Positions 1 through 6,516 of a stretch of 9,410 bases of DNA are shown here, piece by piece. This DNA comes from Cyclobacteriaceae bacterium. GTDB lineage: Bacteria; Bacteroidota; Bacteroidia; Cytophagales; Cyclobacteriaceae. The stretch lies in assembly GCA_025455445.1 (NCBI GenBank), contig JALOMN010000044.1:1-9410 (forward strand). The letters run 5' to 3'. A program made the position numbers and the translations under genes. Each line of letters starts with the position of its first letter. Position 1 is the stretch's first letter. The notes under the pieces were generated by a model. That model was not told where the DNA came from and made no database searches. It was given only the letters and a program-made list of their open reading frames with translations.

Positions 1-175
1 ACCAAAATTAAATTTGATATAAATTATCTTTTGTTTTCATGAAAGGACTATAAAAATAACTATTTACCAACATTAAATCAGCTATTAAATTTGCTTTAGT
101 GTCAGTTGTATAACTCTTTATCTTTTCACCTAAATAACCAAAACGAAATAAAGTGTTTTCACCAATCAAAAAATT
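1..175. other. AT-rich block replacing the end of the response regulator gene
   Basis: Bases 1-180 contain about 22% G+C (40 of 180 counted), whereas 181-300 contain about 48%. The switch coincides with the point where recognisable response-regulator sequence stops (just after PEDF, about 165-180). The remaining minus-strand frame stays open for about 55 codons to a TAA at 8-10; the other two minus-strand frames are full of stops and hold no helix-turn-helix remnant. It could be the edge of an inserted AT-rich element, the scar of a deletion, or a contig chimera. No terminal repeat or transposase is visible. Confidence 0.6.
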
Positions 176-1369
176 AAAATCTTCTGGTTGCAATACAGAA
201 GAGTTACTCAATATGATCGCTCGCTCGAGCGCATGTTGCAATTCGCGGATATTTCCTGGCCAAGGATGTTTGGTCATTCGTGCCATGGCCGCATCACTTA
301 TTTTAGAGATATTTTTTCCATAGCGTTCGGCATAATATTTTAAGAAATGATTGGCTAATAAAGGTATGTCTTCAAGGCGATCGCGAAGTGCAGGAATTTC
401 TATTTCAATGGTATTGATGCGATATAATAAATCCTGACGAAACCGATTTTCTTTTACCATGTCATAAAGAGGCATGTTGGTAGCACAAATCAATCGGATA
501 TCGATGGCGGTGTCTTTGTTTGAGCCTACGCGGCTAACCTTACGGTTTTGAATTACGGTAAGTAATTTAGCTTGCAGGGGCATGGAAAGATTTCCTATCT
601 CATCTAAAAACAAAGTACCTCCATTGGCAAGTTCAAATCTACCGGCACGGTCTTCTTTGGCATCTGTAAACGATCCTTTTTTATGACCGAATAGTTCGCT
701 CTCAAAAAGGGTTTCGGTAATGGAGCCTAAGTCAACACTTACAAACGACTCATTTTTTCTGGCTGAATTTCTGTGAATCGCCCTGGCGATTAATTCTTTG
801 CCCGTGCCGTTCTCTCCCAATATCAATACATTGGCATCTGTTTGTGCTACGCGTTCAATGGTCTGAAATATTCGCTGCATGCTTTGGCTCTGGCCGATAA
901 TGTCTCTATACTTATCATTAATCGCCTGGTTGATTTCCTGATTTTTTGTTTTCAGGGTTTGAATCTGATCACGCGATTCGCGCAGGCGCATGGAAGAGTA
1001 TAGTGTTGCGAGAAGTTTTTCATTTTCCCAGGGCTTCAATACAAAATCGGTGGCTCCGGCTTTTATCGCTTTTACGGCCATCTGCACATCGCCATAGGCG
1101 GTAATGAGCACCACCACTGCAGAGGGATCGATACTCAGAATTTTTTCAAGCCAATAATAACCTTCACTGCCACTGCTCACATCTTTGGTAAAGTTCATGT
1201 CGAGCAGAATCACATCGTATTCTTCCTGCTTCATCAGGCCAGGTATGGCCTCCGGATTTTTTTCAATATCGACTTGCGCAAAATGTCGCTTAAGATGCAT
1301 CTTGGCCGCTTTCAATAAATCTTCGTTGTCATCCACAATGAGTATTTTTCCTTGCTTTGATTCTGACAT
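8..1369 (-). CDS. Sigma-54-dependent NtrC-family response regulator lacking its C-terminal DNA-binding domain
   Basis: Probably a two-component enhancer-binding protein that uses ATP hydrolysis to open sigma-54 promoters when phosphorylated. Numbering here is from an upstream GTG at 1408; I prefer the ATG at 1369 (residue 14), because MSESKQGKILIVDD is the normal receiver N-terminus, giving 453 residues. Receiver: acidic pair D26/D27, phospho-acceptor D70 (VILLDMNF), T103, K125 (KPW). A coiled linker covers about 140-165. AAA+ domain: Walker A GENGTGKE 198-205, sigma-54 loop GSFTDA 245-250 (variant of GAFTGA), Walker B GTLFLDEI 264-271, arginine-rich RFRQDLLYR 322-330, sensor II WPGNIREL 383-390. 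After PEDF (408-411) the family normally carries a Fis-type helix-turn-helix ending in a SLYRR-like motif; none is present, only about 55 AT-rich-encoded residues without recognisable features. It is divergent from the adaptor gene, so it likely controls the transporter. Family assignment is firm; whether the protein is functional is open. Confidence 0.9.
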   Translation of the reverse strand: MSESKQGKILIVDDNEDLLKAAKMHLKRHFAQVDIEKNPEAIPGLMKQEEYDVILLDMNFTKDVSSGSEGYYWLEKILSIDPSAVVVLITAYGDVQMAVKAIKAGATDFVLKPWENEKLLATLYSSMRLRESRDQIQTLKTKNQEINQAINDKYRDIIGQSQSMQRIFQTIERVAQTDANVLILGENGTGKELIARAIHRNSARKNESFVSVDLGSITETLFESELFGHKKGSFTDAKEDRAGRFELANGGTLFLDEIGNLSMPLQAKLLTVIQNRKVSRVGSNKDTAIDIRLICATNMPLYDMVKENRFRQDLLYRINTIEIEIPALRDRLEDIPLLANHFLKYYAERYGKNISKISDAAMARMTKHPWPGNIRELQHALERAIILSNSSVLQPEDFNFLIGENTLFRFGYLGEKIKSYTTDTKANLIADLMLVNSYFYSPFMKTKDNLYQI

Positions 1370-1482
1370 AGCGCTGTCTGTGTTTTTATTGTTCGTTCGC
1401 CTAAGCACAATATTGATACCGAAACGGGCACCTTTTATTTCTTGCTGTTTTCGCGTAAATCTTTAGATAAATTTAATAGTTG

Positions 1483-1500
1483 TTGTCCGCATTCGGACAA
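1483..1500. promoter_or_regulatory. Perfect palindrome, putative enhancer-binding site 1
   Basis: TTGTCCG-CATT-CGGACAA is a perfect 7-bp inverted repeat with a 4-bp spacer. It lies in the divergent region between the response regulator and the adaptor gene, about 82 bp upstream of the GG of a sigma-54-like element. Its 16-bp core matches TGTYCR-N4-YGRACA, a pattern shared with two further sites in this window. Binding by an NtrC-class regulator is inferred. Confidence 0.6.
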
Positions 1501-1502
1501 AC

Positions 1503-1520
1503 TCGTTCACATCTGAACGT
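1503..1520. promoter_or_regulatory. Second palindrome, putative enhancer-binding site 2
   Basis: CGTTCA-CATC-TGAACG (1504-1519) is a perfect 6-bp inverted repeat with a 4-bp spacer. Its centre is exactly 20 bp (about two helical turns) from the centre of the palindrome at 1483-1500, so two dimers would sit on the same DNA face. It is centred 62 bp upstream of the GG of the sigma-54-like element at 1572. It matches the shared TGTYCR-N4-YGRACA core except for the outermost base of each arm (C for T, and G for A). Confidence 0.55.
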
Positions 1521-1571
1521 AAAATCTTTAAAAAAGTCTATAAAAGGGCAGATATTGTGTTAATTCAGCAT

Positions 1572-1587
1572 TGGCATGTTAATTGGC
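1572..1587 (+). promoter_or_regulatory. Sigma-54-like -24/-12 promoter for the adaptor gene
   Basis: TGGCATG-TTAA-TTGGC fits the sigma-54 consensus TGGCACG-N4-TTGCW with the correct 12-nt spacing between the -24 GG and the -12 G. It differs at one base of the -24 box and at the -12 C (G here). Transcription would start near 1598, about 45 bp before the ATG at 1643. The palindromes 60-80 bp upstream give the usual enhancer arrangement. The loss of the -12 C keeps confidence moderate. Confidence 0.45.
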
Positions 1588-1642
1588 AATTGCTGCTGGA
1601 TTTCGTTCACTACCGAAAACAGATTGCTGATTTTATACACTC

Positions 1643-2890
1643 ATGGATAAGAAAATAGAAAAGAAAACCTGGACGCTGAAGCGAATTGCTACCTACGGAG
1701 GAATATCACTTTTTGTATTGTTCATCGTATACCAATTCATTTTTGCTGATCGCAGATCAACATTTAAAACGGATAAAAATAAACTTACCATCAGCACCGT
1801 GCAGCGGGGAGAGTTTAAAGAGTTTATACCGCAAACGGGCACTGTTGAGCCGAGTCGCACCGTCTATCTTGATGCGATTGAAGGTGGCAATATCAAGCGC
1901 ATTGTAAGCGAAAGTGGTAAACTTTTAAAGCAAGGTGATGTAATTCTGGAACTGACAAACTTAAATCGTGAGTTGTCGGTGCTGCAACAGGAGGCTTCGT
2001 TCAATGAAAGTATTAACCGCGCACGCGAAACCAAGTTGAATATCATGCGGAACGATTTGGAGCAACGCCAATTGCTCGCACTTATCGATAATCAGCTTCA
2101 GATTTTAGAGCCACAGTATAATCGTCAAAAGCAATTGTATGAAAAGAAGTTGATAGCCAAGCAGGAGTTTGAGCAAACCGAAGCCAACTATCGTTATAAT
2201 CTTGAACGAAAGCGCATCACATATGAAGTATATAAAAATGATTCCATTGATCGCATTCGTCAGTTAAAGGCAGTAAGCACCTCTGAGCGCCAGATGACAT
2301 TAAGTTTAGAGGGTGTTGGTAAAATTTTGGATAACCTGGTGATACGCGCTCCGATTGACGGACAGCTTTCTACTCCGCATTGGGAAATTGGTCAGGCAGT
2401 GAATCAGGGTCAGCGTCTCGGACAGGTTGATATCCTGGGCAGTTATAAAGTGCGTGTGCCGATAGATGAATTGTATCTGCCAAAAATTTCAACAGGTCTA
2501 CCTGCTTCCACAACGTTTGCCAATAAAGAATATCGCCTCGTGATTACGTATATCTATCCTACCATTCAAAACGGAAGGTTTGAAGTTGATATGAATTTTG
2601 AAGGTGAAACGCCACAAGGAATCCGCAGAGGACAATCGCTGCGTTTGCGAATTGAATTGGGCCAGGCTTCCGAAGAGTTATTGTTGCCGGTTGGCGGATT
2701 TTACAAAGACACCGGTGGCAACTGGGTATATGTGCTGGAAGCGGATAATAAAGCAGTGCGCAGAAATATTAAGTTAGGTCGCAAGAACTCAGAAAACTTC
2801 GAGGTACTGGAAGGTTTAAACCCCGGAGATCGCGTGATAACATCTTCTTATGAGAATTTCGGAAATAACGAAGTATTAATTCTGAATTGA
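1643..2890 (+). CDS. HlyD/MacA-type periplasmic adaptor (membrane fusion) protein
   Basis: A 415-residue adaptor that would be anchored in the inner membrane and link an ABC permease to an outer-membrane channel. Visible parts: short basic cytoplasmic N-terminus, one membrane segment at about 14-35, first lipoyl half-motif at about 72-104 (ending KQGDVILEL), a Gln/Glu/Arg-rich coiled-coil hairpin at about 105-225, the second lipoyl half at about 228-262 (NLVIRAPIDGQLS), a beta-barrel at about 265-340, and a membrane-proximal domain at 345-410 with the typical LEGLNPGDRVITS. Length and order match the MacA-like group. The ATG at 1643 has no Shine-Dalgarno sequence, as is usual in Bacteroidota. 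It precedes the ABC ATPase by 130 bp and is probably co-transcribed with it. The substrate cannot be told from the sequence, and no TolC-like partner is present in the window. Confidence 0.92.
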   Translation: MDKKIEKKTWTLKRIATYGGISLFVLFIVYQFIFADRRSTFKTDKNKLTISTVQRGEFKEFIPQTGTVEPSRTVYLDAIEGGNIKRIVSESGKLLKQGDVILELTNLNRELSVLQQEASFNESINRARETKLNIMRNDLEQRQLLALIDNQLQILEPQYNRQKQLYEKKLIAKQEFEQTEANYRYNLERKRITYEVYKNDSIDRIRQLKAVSTSERQMTLSLEGVGKILDNLVIRAPIDGQLSTPHWEIGQAVNQGQRLGQVDILGSYKVRVPIDELYLPKISTGLPASTTFANKEYRLVITYIYPTIQNGRFEVDMNFEGETPQGIRRGQSLRLRIELGQASEELLLPVGGFYKDTGGNWVYVLEADNKAVRRNIKLGRKNSENFEVLEGLNPGDRVITSSYENFGNNEVLILN

Positions 2891-3020
2891 TGCAACCATT
2901 TATGACTACGAGCGTCTAATAGAATGTATTTCAAAAAAAGTCAATAAACTTTGAAAAATAAACGAGTACCCTTAAAACCAAATTCCATAAAACAACATCT
3001 CAAATAAAACCGTAAAGGCC

Positions 3021-3710
3021 ATGATAAAATTAAAAAACTTAGAAAAAGTATATACTACCGAAGAGGTAGAAACTACTGCACTAAATAATATCAACCTGGA
3101 AATTAAAGATGGCGAGTTTGTTGCCATTATGGGACCTTCCGGTTGCGGTAAGTCTACACTTCTAAATATCCTTGGATTGTTGGATAACCCATCCAACGGA
3201 GAATATCATTTTGGTGAGCATGAAGTATCTAAATATTCTGAGCGTCAGCGCGCACAATTGCGCAAAGGTTCAATCGGTTTTGTGTTTCAAAGTTTTAACC
3301 TGATAGATGAGCTCACGGTATATGAAAATGTAGAGCTTCCTTTACTGTATCTTAAAGTACCATCTGACGAACGCAAACGAAGAGTGGAAGAAGTATTGGA
3401 ACGCATGAACATCATGCACCGCAGAAACCACTTCCCACAACAGTTATCGGGTGGTCAGCAACAGCGTGTAGCAATTTCACGTGCTATTGTAGCCAAGCCT
3501 AAAGTGATTCTGGCCGATGAACCTACCGGTAACCTTGATTCCGCCAATGGTGAAGAAGTGATGAAATTACTTTCACAGTTGAATGAAGAAGGCACTACCA
3601 TTATCATGGTTACACACTCACCGTATGATGCAAACTATGCGCACCGCATCGTCAACTTGTTTGATGGTAAAGTGGTCACTGAAAATATTAAAGAGCAATT
3701 TCATATCTGA
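3021..3710 (+). CDS. MacB/LolD-type ABC transporter ATP-binding protein
   Basis: A 229-residue stand-alone nucleotide-binding subunit that would power the FtsX-type permeases encoded downstream. All ABC motifs are intact: Walker [10 protein letters not shown] 38-46, LGLLD 51-55 (characteristic of the MacB/LolD/FtsE group), Q-loop Q90, signature LSGGQQQR 142-149, Walker B VILADEP 162-168 with catalytic E167, D-loop GNLD 170-173, and H-loop H199. Length is normal for the family. The start at 3021 is preceded by a weak AAAGG. It sits between the adaptor gene and the permeases, an order like that of MacAB systems but with ATPase and permease unfused. A probable intrinsic terminator follows, so its level may be set separately from that of the permeases. 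LolD-like lipoprotein release is an alternative, but the adaptor neighbour favours export. Confidence 0.95.
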   Translation: MIKLKNLEKVYTTEEVETTALNNINLEIKDGEFVAIMGPSGCGKSTLLNILGLLDNPSNGEYHFGEHEVSKYSERQRAQLRKGSIGFVFQSFNLIDELTVYENVELPLLYLKVPSDERKRRVEEVLERMNIMHRRNHFPQQLSGGQQQRVAISRAIVAKPKVILADEPTGNLDSANGEEVMKLLSQLNEEGTTIIMVTHSPYDANYAHRIVNLFDGKVVTENIKEQFHI

Positions 3711-3723
3711 TGAAATAAAGATT

Positions 3724-3744
3724 TCAGGAGCAACGTCATCCTGA
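3724..3744 (+). other. Small hairpin just after the ATPase gene
   Basis: TCAGGA and TCCTGA (6-bp arms, 9-nt loop) begin 13 bases after the ATPase stop codon. There is no T tract behind it, so it is not a terminator by itself; it could protect or pause the transcript ahead of the stronger hairpin at 3778. It may be chance. Confidence 0.25.
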
Positions 3745-3777
3745 TTCGTTCTTCACATAGTACAGGTTTAGGTTAGT

Positions 3778-3819
3778 AAGGCCCATGAGATGATTATTCT
3801 GATGGGCTTTATTTTTTTT
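3778..3819 (+). terminator. Probable intrinsic terminator between ATPase and permease genes
   Basis: AAGGCCCAT (3778-3786) pairs with ATGGGCTTT (3802-3810) to form a 9-bp stem with one G-U pair and a 15-nt loop, followed directly by ATTTTTTTT. This is a standard Rho-independent layout. It lies 68 bp after the ATPase stop and before the palindrome and sigma-54-like element of the next gene, so it would end the adaptor-ATPase transcript. Confidence 0.7.
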
Positions 3820-3835
3820 ATAACTGAACACACAC

Positions 3836-3851
3836 TGTTCAACATCGAACA
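3836..3851. promoter_or_regulatory. Putative enhancer-binding site 3 upstream of the first permease
   Basis: TGTTCA-ACAT-CGAACA is an imperfect palindrome (one mismatched pair) with the same arm length and 4-bp spacer as the two sites upstream of the adaptor gene, and it fits TGTYCR-N4-YGRACA fully. It is centred 61 bp upstream of the GG of the sigma-54-like element at 3903, against 62 bp at the other locus. An overlapping inverted repeat, TGAACA-N5-TGTTCA (3825-3841), shares its left arm. Confidence 0.5.
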
Positions 3852-3902
3852 TTTTATTCGTGCTTAGGTCAGAAATAAGTTAGAATACGCAGATTTATTT
3901 CA

Positions 3903-3918
3903 TGGCATATAAGTTGAA
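3903..3918 (+). promoter_or_regulatory. Sigma-54-like -24/-12 promoter for the first permease
   Basis: TGGCATA-TAAG-TTGAA matches TGGCACG-N4-TTGCW at TGGCA and TTG with the correct spacing. It deviates at two bases of the -24 box and at the -12 C (A here). The -12 region is about 61 bp before the ATG at 3978. The geometry relative to the upstream palindrome and the downstream start nearly copies that of the adaptor promoter, which supports it more than the base match alone. Confidence 0.45.
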
Positions 3919-3977
3919 ACATTTGTGCAACTTCTGAAATGATACATAGGTCTTTGCTTTGTTGAATTCGAAACACT

Positions 3978-6380
3978 ATGATTAAAAATTACCTGCTCAT
4001 CACACTGCGAAGTTTAGCGAAGAACAAACTCTTTATTTTTATTAATGTATTCGGCATGGGCATCGCCATTGCCTGCTGCATAGTAGCCTATGTAAATTGG
4101 GAGTATGCAGCCAAATGGGACAGCACTCAATTAAATGGCAAGCACATTTACCGTGTGCAGTTCAACAGAGAGTTTCAGGGTAAATCAGAGCGCTTTGGCA
4201 CTGCTCCAATGGCACTGGCCAATTATATCAAACAAAATTTCAGCGAAGTTTCAAAAGTAGTGCGTTACCAAACCGCTTACAGTGATATGCGCATTGGTGA
4301 GGAGGTCTTTGGCACACAAATGATATTTGCAGATTCCGCCTTCTTTGAGTTATTCACTTATGAACTGAAGTATGGTTCATATAACGCGTTTTACGATAAA
4401 GGAAAGGTGTTAGTAAGTGATGAAACTGCACGTAAATATTTCAATAAAGAAGACGTAGTCGGTGAGTCGCTAACCCAAATAGTGTTAGGCAGCGATGGCG
4501 TGCGCAGGCCAAAAGAATACATCATTGGAGGAGTGTTCAAAAAATTACCTCGTAATTCCAGTTTGCAATTCGAGGTGATTACACTGTTCGATAATTTCTG
4601 GGATATCAACCTGGATAACGATCAGCATGAGACAAGCTGGAAACGATGGACCACTTTATTTTTACTGATACAAGACCCTGCATCTGTGGCATCGGTAACC
4701 AAACAATTGCAGAATTATATTGAACCTCAGAACCTGGCGCGGGAAGACTTTAAAATTACTTCCTACTACCTCGAAAACTTTGATGGGATGATGAAGCGCA
4801 ATCGTGCCAACCCACGCGTGAATAACGACTGGACCTGGGGTACAATTCCAGATGAAGCGGTAACCGTGCCGGCAATCATGGCGGGTTTATTACTCTTATT
4901 GGCATGCTTTAACTTCACCAATACCTCCATATCAATTTCTAGCCGCAGATTAAAGGAAATTGGCATCCGTAAAGTGATGGGTGGAATGCGCAGTCAGCTG
5001 GTGTTTCAATTCCTTGGTGAAAATCTTTTCTTATGTATTATGGGTTTGATTGCCGGGCTCCTGCTGGCTGAACTACTGGTGCCTGCTTATGATTCGCTCT
5101 GGTCTTGGCTTGAGCTCAGTTTGAGTTACTCCGACAATATGGAGTTTCTGATTTTCCTTTTCGGGTTGTTGTTAGTTACAGCATTAATTGCAGGCGGTTA
5201 TCCTTCCTTCTACATTACTTCTTTCGAGCCTGTAAGTATTTTAAAGGGCACTGCCAGGTTTGGCGGCACAAATTGGTTTACCCGGATTTTATTGGGTGGC
5301 CAATTCGTGATTTCATTGCTATGTATCATTATGGGTATTGCCTTCTATCAGAATAGCGAATATCAGAAGAACTACGATTTAGGTTTTGCCACCAGTGGGG
5401 CTATTTCGGTGTGGGTAAATAATGAAGGTGGCTTTAATACGTATCGTGATGCAATTTCTGGAAATAAAGATATTGAGTTGATAGCCGGAACGAAAGATCA
5501 TATTGCCAATGCATGGTATAATGACCCCGTCAAATATGAATCAGTGGAGCGCGAAGTAGATATCCTGGATATAGGTGATAATTATTTTGAGGCCATGGAC
5601 ATGAAATTATTAGCCGGTCGCAATTTTATCAAAGATTCAGAAACCGATCGAAAGGAATCTGTGCTTGTTACGGAAGAGTTGGTGAAACAATTCGGCTGGA
5701 CAGATAACCCGATTGGAAAACGGTTGGTATGGATGGATACAGTGCAATTATATGTGGTGGGTGTTGTAAAAAATATTTATGCGCGGGCATTATGGATGCC
5801 CATCCAACCATTGATGATTCGATATACTTCTCCCGCTCAATATAAACAGTTGCTCATAAAAACTGAGCCAGCAAAACTTGCAGATGTAAATGATTATATG
5901 GAAGAAAAATGGAAAGCGGTTTTCCCGAATACCGTTTATAACGGACAAATGATTGACCAGGAAATGCAGGAAACAAACGACATCAATAAAAATATTATGA
6001 CGATGTGCGGATTTCTGGGCTTCTTCGCTGCGTTGATGACGGGTATTGGAATGTATACATTAGTTTCACTCAATGTGGTGAAAAAGATGAAGGAGATAGG
6101 GGTGCGAAAAGTGTTAGGTGCTTCTGTACTGAATATCGCTCGGGTAATTAATCTTGAATTTGCCATTAACCTGTTCGTGGCCACTTTATTGGGCGGAGGA
6201 ATAGGGTATTTTATGGCTGACACATTAATGGATTCCATCTGGGAGTATTATTTAAAGCTGGGCATTATCACCTTGGTGGTTTCTGTGTTGGCTATGGTTA
6301 TGCTTGCATTTATTTCGGTGGGCTATAAGACGATCACTACGGCTTCATTAAATCCCACCCGTACGTTGCGAAGCGAATAA
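3978..6380 (+). CDS. FtsX/MacB-type ABC transporter permease (duplicated core), first copy
   Basis: An 800-residue inner-membrane permease of the Bacteroidota type, expected to pair with the stand-alone ATPase. An N-terminal membrane segment (about 17-38, after MIKNYLLITLRSLAKNK) is followed by a large periplasmic MacB-like core domain. Next come four membrane segments (about 298-317, 347-370, 389-412, 437-458), a second periplasmic domain, and three more segments (about 678-697, 728-747, 762-783). The cytoplasmic coupling motif appears twice: EIGIRKVMGG near 327 and EIGVRKVLGA near 705, so one chain carries two FtsX-like halves. The C-terminus LNPTRTLRSE is typical. The start at 3978 has no Shine-Dalgarno sequence but has the expected family N-terminus. 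Probably driven by the sigma-54-like element at 3903. Substrate unknown. Confidence 0.93.
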   Translation: MIKNYLLITLRSLAKNKLFIFINVFGMGIAIACCIVAYVNWEYAAKWDSTQLNGKHIYRVQFNREFQGKSERFGTAPMALANYIKQNFSEVSKVVRYQTAYSDMRIGEEVFGTQMIFADSAFFELFTYELKYGSYNAFYDKGKVLVSDETARKYFNKEDVVGESLTQIVLGSDGVRRPKEYIIGGVFKKLPRNSSLQFEVITLFDNFWDINLDNDQHETSWKRWTTLFLLIQDPASVASVTKQLQNYIEPQNLAREDFKITSYYLENFDGMMKRNRANPRVNNDWTWGTIPDEAVTVPAIMAGLLLLLACFNFTNTSISISSRRLKEIGIRKVMGGMRSQLVFQFLGENLFLCIMGLIAGLLLAELLVPAYDSLWSWLELSLSYSDNMEFLIFLFGLLLVTALIAGGYPSFYITSFEPVSILKGTARFGGTNWFTRILLGGQFVISLLCIIMGIAFYQNSEYQKNYDLGFATSGAISVWVNNEGGFNTYRDAISGNKDIELIAGTKDHIANAWYNDPVKYESVEREVDILDIGDNYFEAMDMKLLAGRNFIKDSETDRKESVLVTEELVKQFGWTDNPIGKRLVWMDTVQLYVVGVVKNIYARALWMPIQPLMIRYTSPAQYKQLLIKTEPAKLADVNDYMEEKWKAVFPNTVYNGQMIDQEMQETNDINKNIMTMCGFLGFFAALMTGIGMYTLVSLNVVKKMKEIGVRKVLGASVLNIARVINLEFAINLFVATLLGGGIGYFMADTLMDSIWEYYLKLGIITLVVSVLAMVMLAFISVGYKTITTASLNPTRTLRSE

Positions 6381-6516
6381 AAGTTGTTAACTAATTTTTA
6401 TGGTTACTGTAACTTCTTCTGTTCATTGTGCGTCTTACACACACCTGCCTGTATTATCTTCTTTCACTATATCATGTTTGATGTATTTATCATTTTTTCA
6501 AATTAACTAATTGAAA

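Noticed and set aside
1..180. Possible frameshifted remnant of the missing helix-turn-helix in another minus-strand frame
   Set aside because: I translated the other two minus-strand frames; both are broken by many stops and show no SLYRR-like or other helix-turn-helix pattern, so a simple frameshift does not explain the loss.
1370..1408. GTG start at 1408 for the response regulator
   Set aside because: It would add 13 polar residues before the normal receiver N-terminus; the ATG at 1369 gives the expected family start.
1603..1620. Third palindrome-like site TCGTTCA-CTAC-CGAAAAC downstream of the adaptor promoter
   Set aside because: Only the left half matches the shared core well, and it would lie in the transcribed leader; too degenerate to call as a binding site.
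2891..3020. Inverted repeat TTTCAAA/TTTGAAA (2929-2956) and a TA-N3-TTTG as promoter or terminator of the ATPase gene
   Set aside because: The arms are pure low-complexity A/T, the spacing is off by one for the Bacteroidota -7 box, and no T tract or -33 TTG is placed correctly; co-transcription with the adaptor gene is simpler.
6381..6516. Own promoter cassette for the second permease (TGTTCA at 6420-6425; CATGTTTG near 6473)
   Set aside because: The TGTTCA half-site has no matching partner, no TGGCA/TTG pair with 12-nt spacing follows, and the -7-like element lacks a suitably spaced TTG. Short repeats such as GTTAC-T-GTAAC (6403-6413) are too small to interpret.
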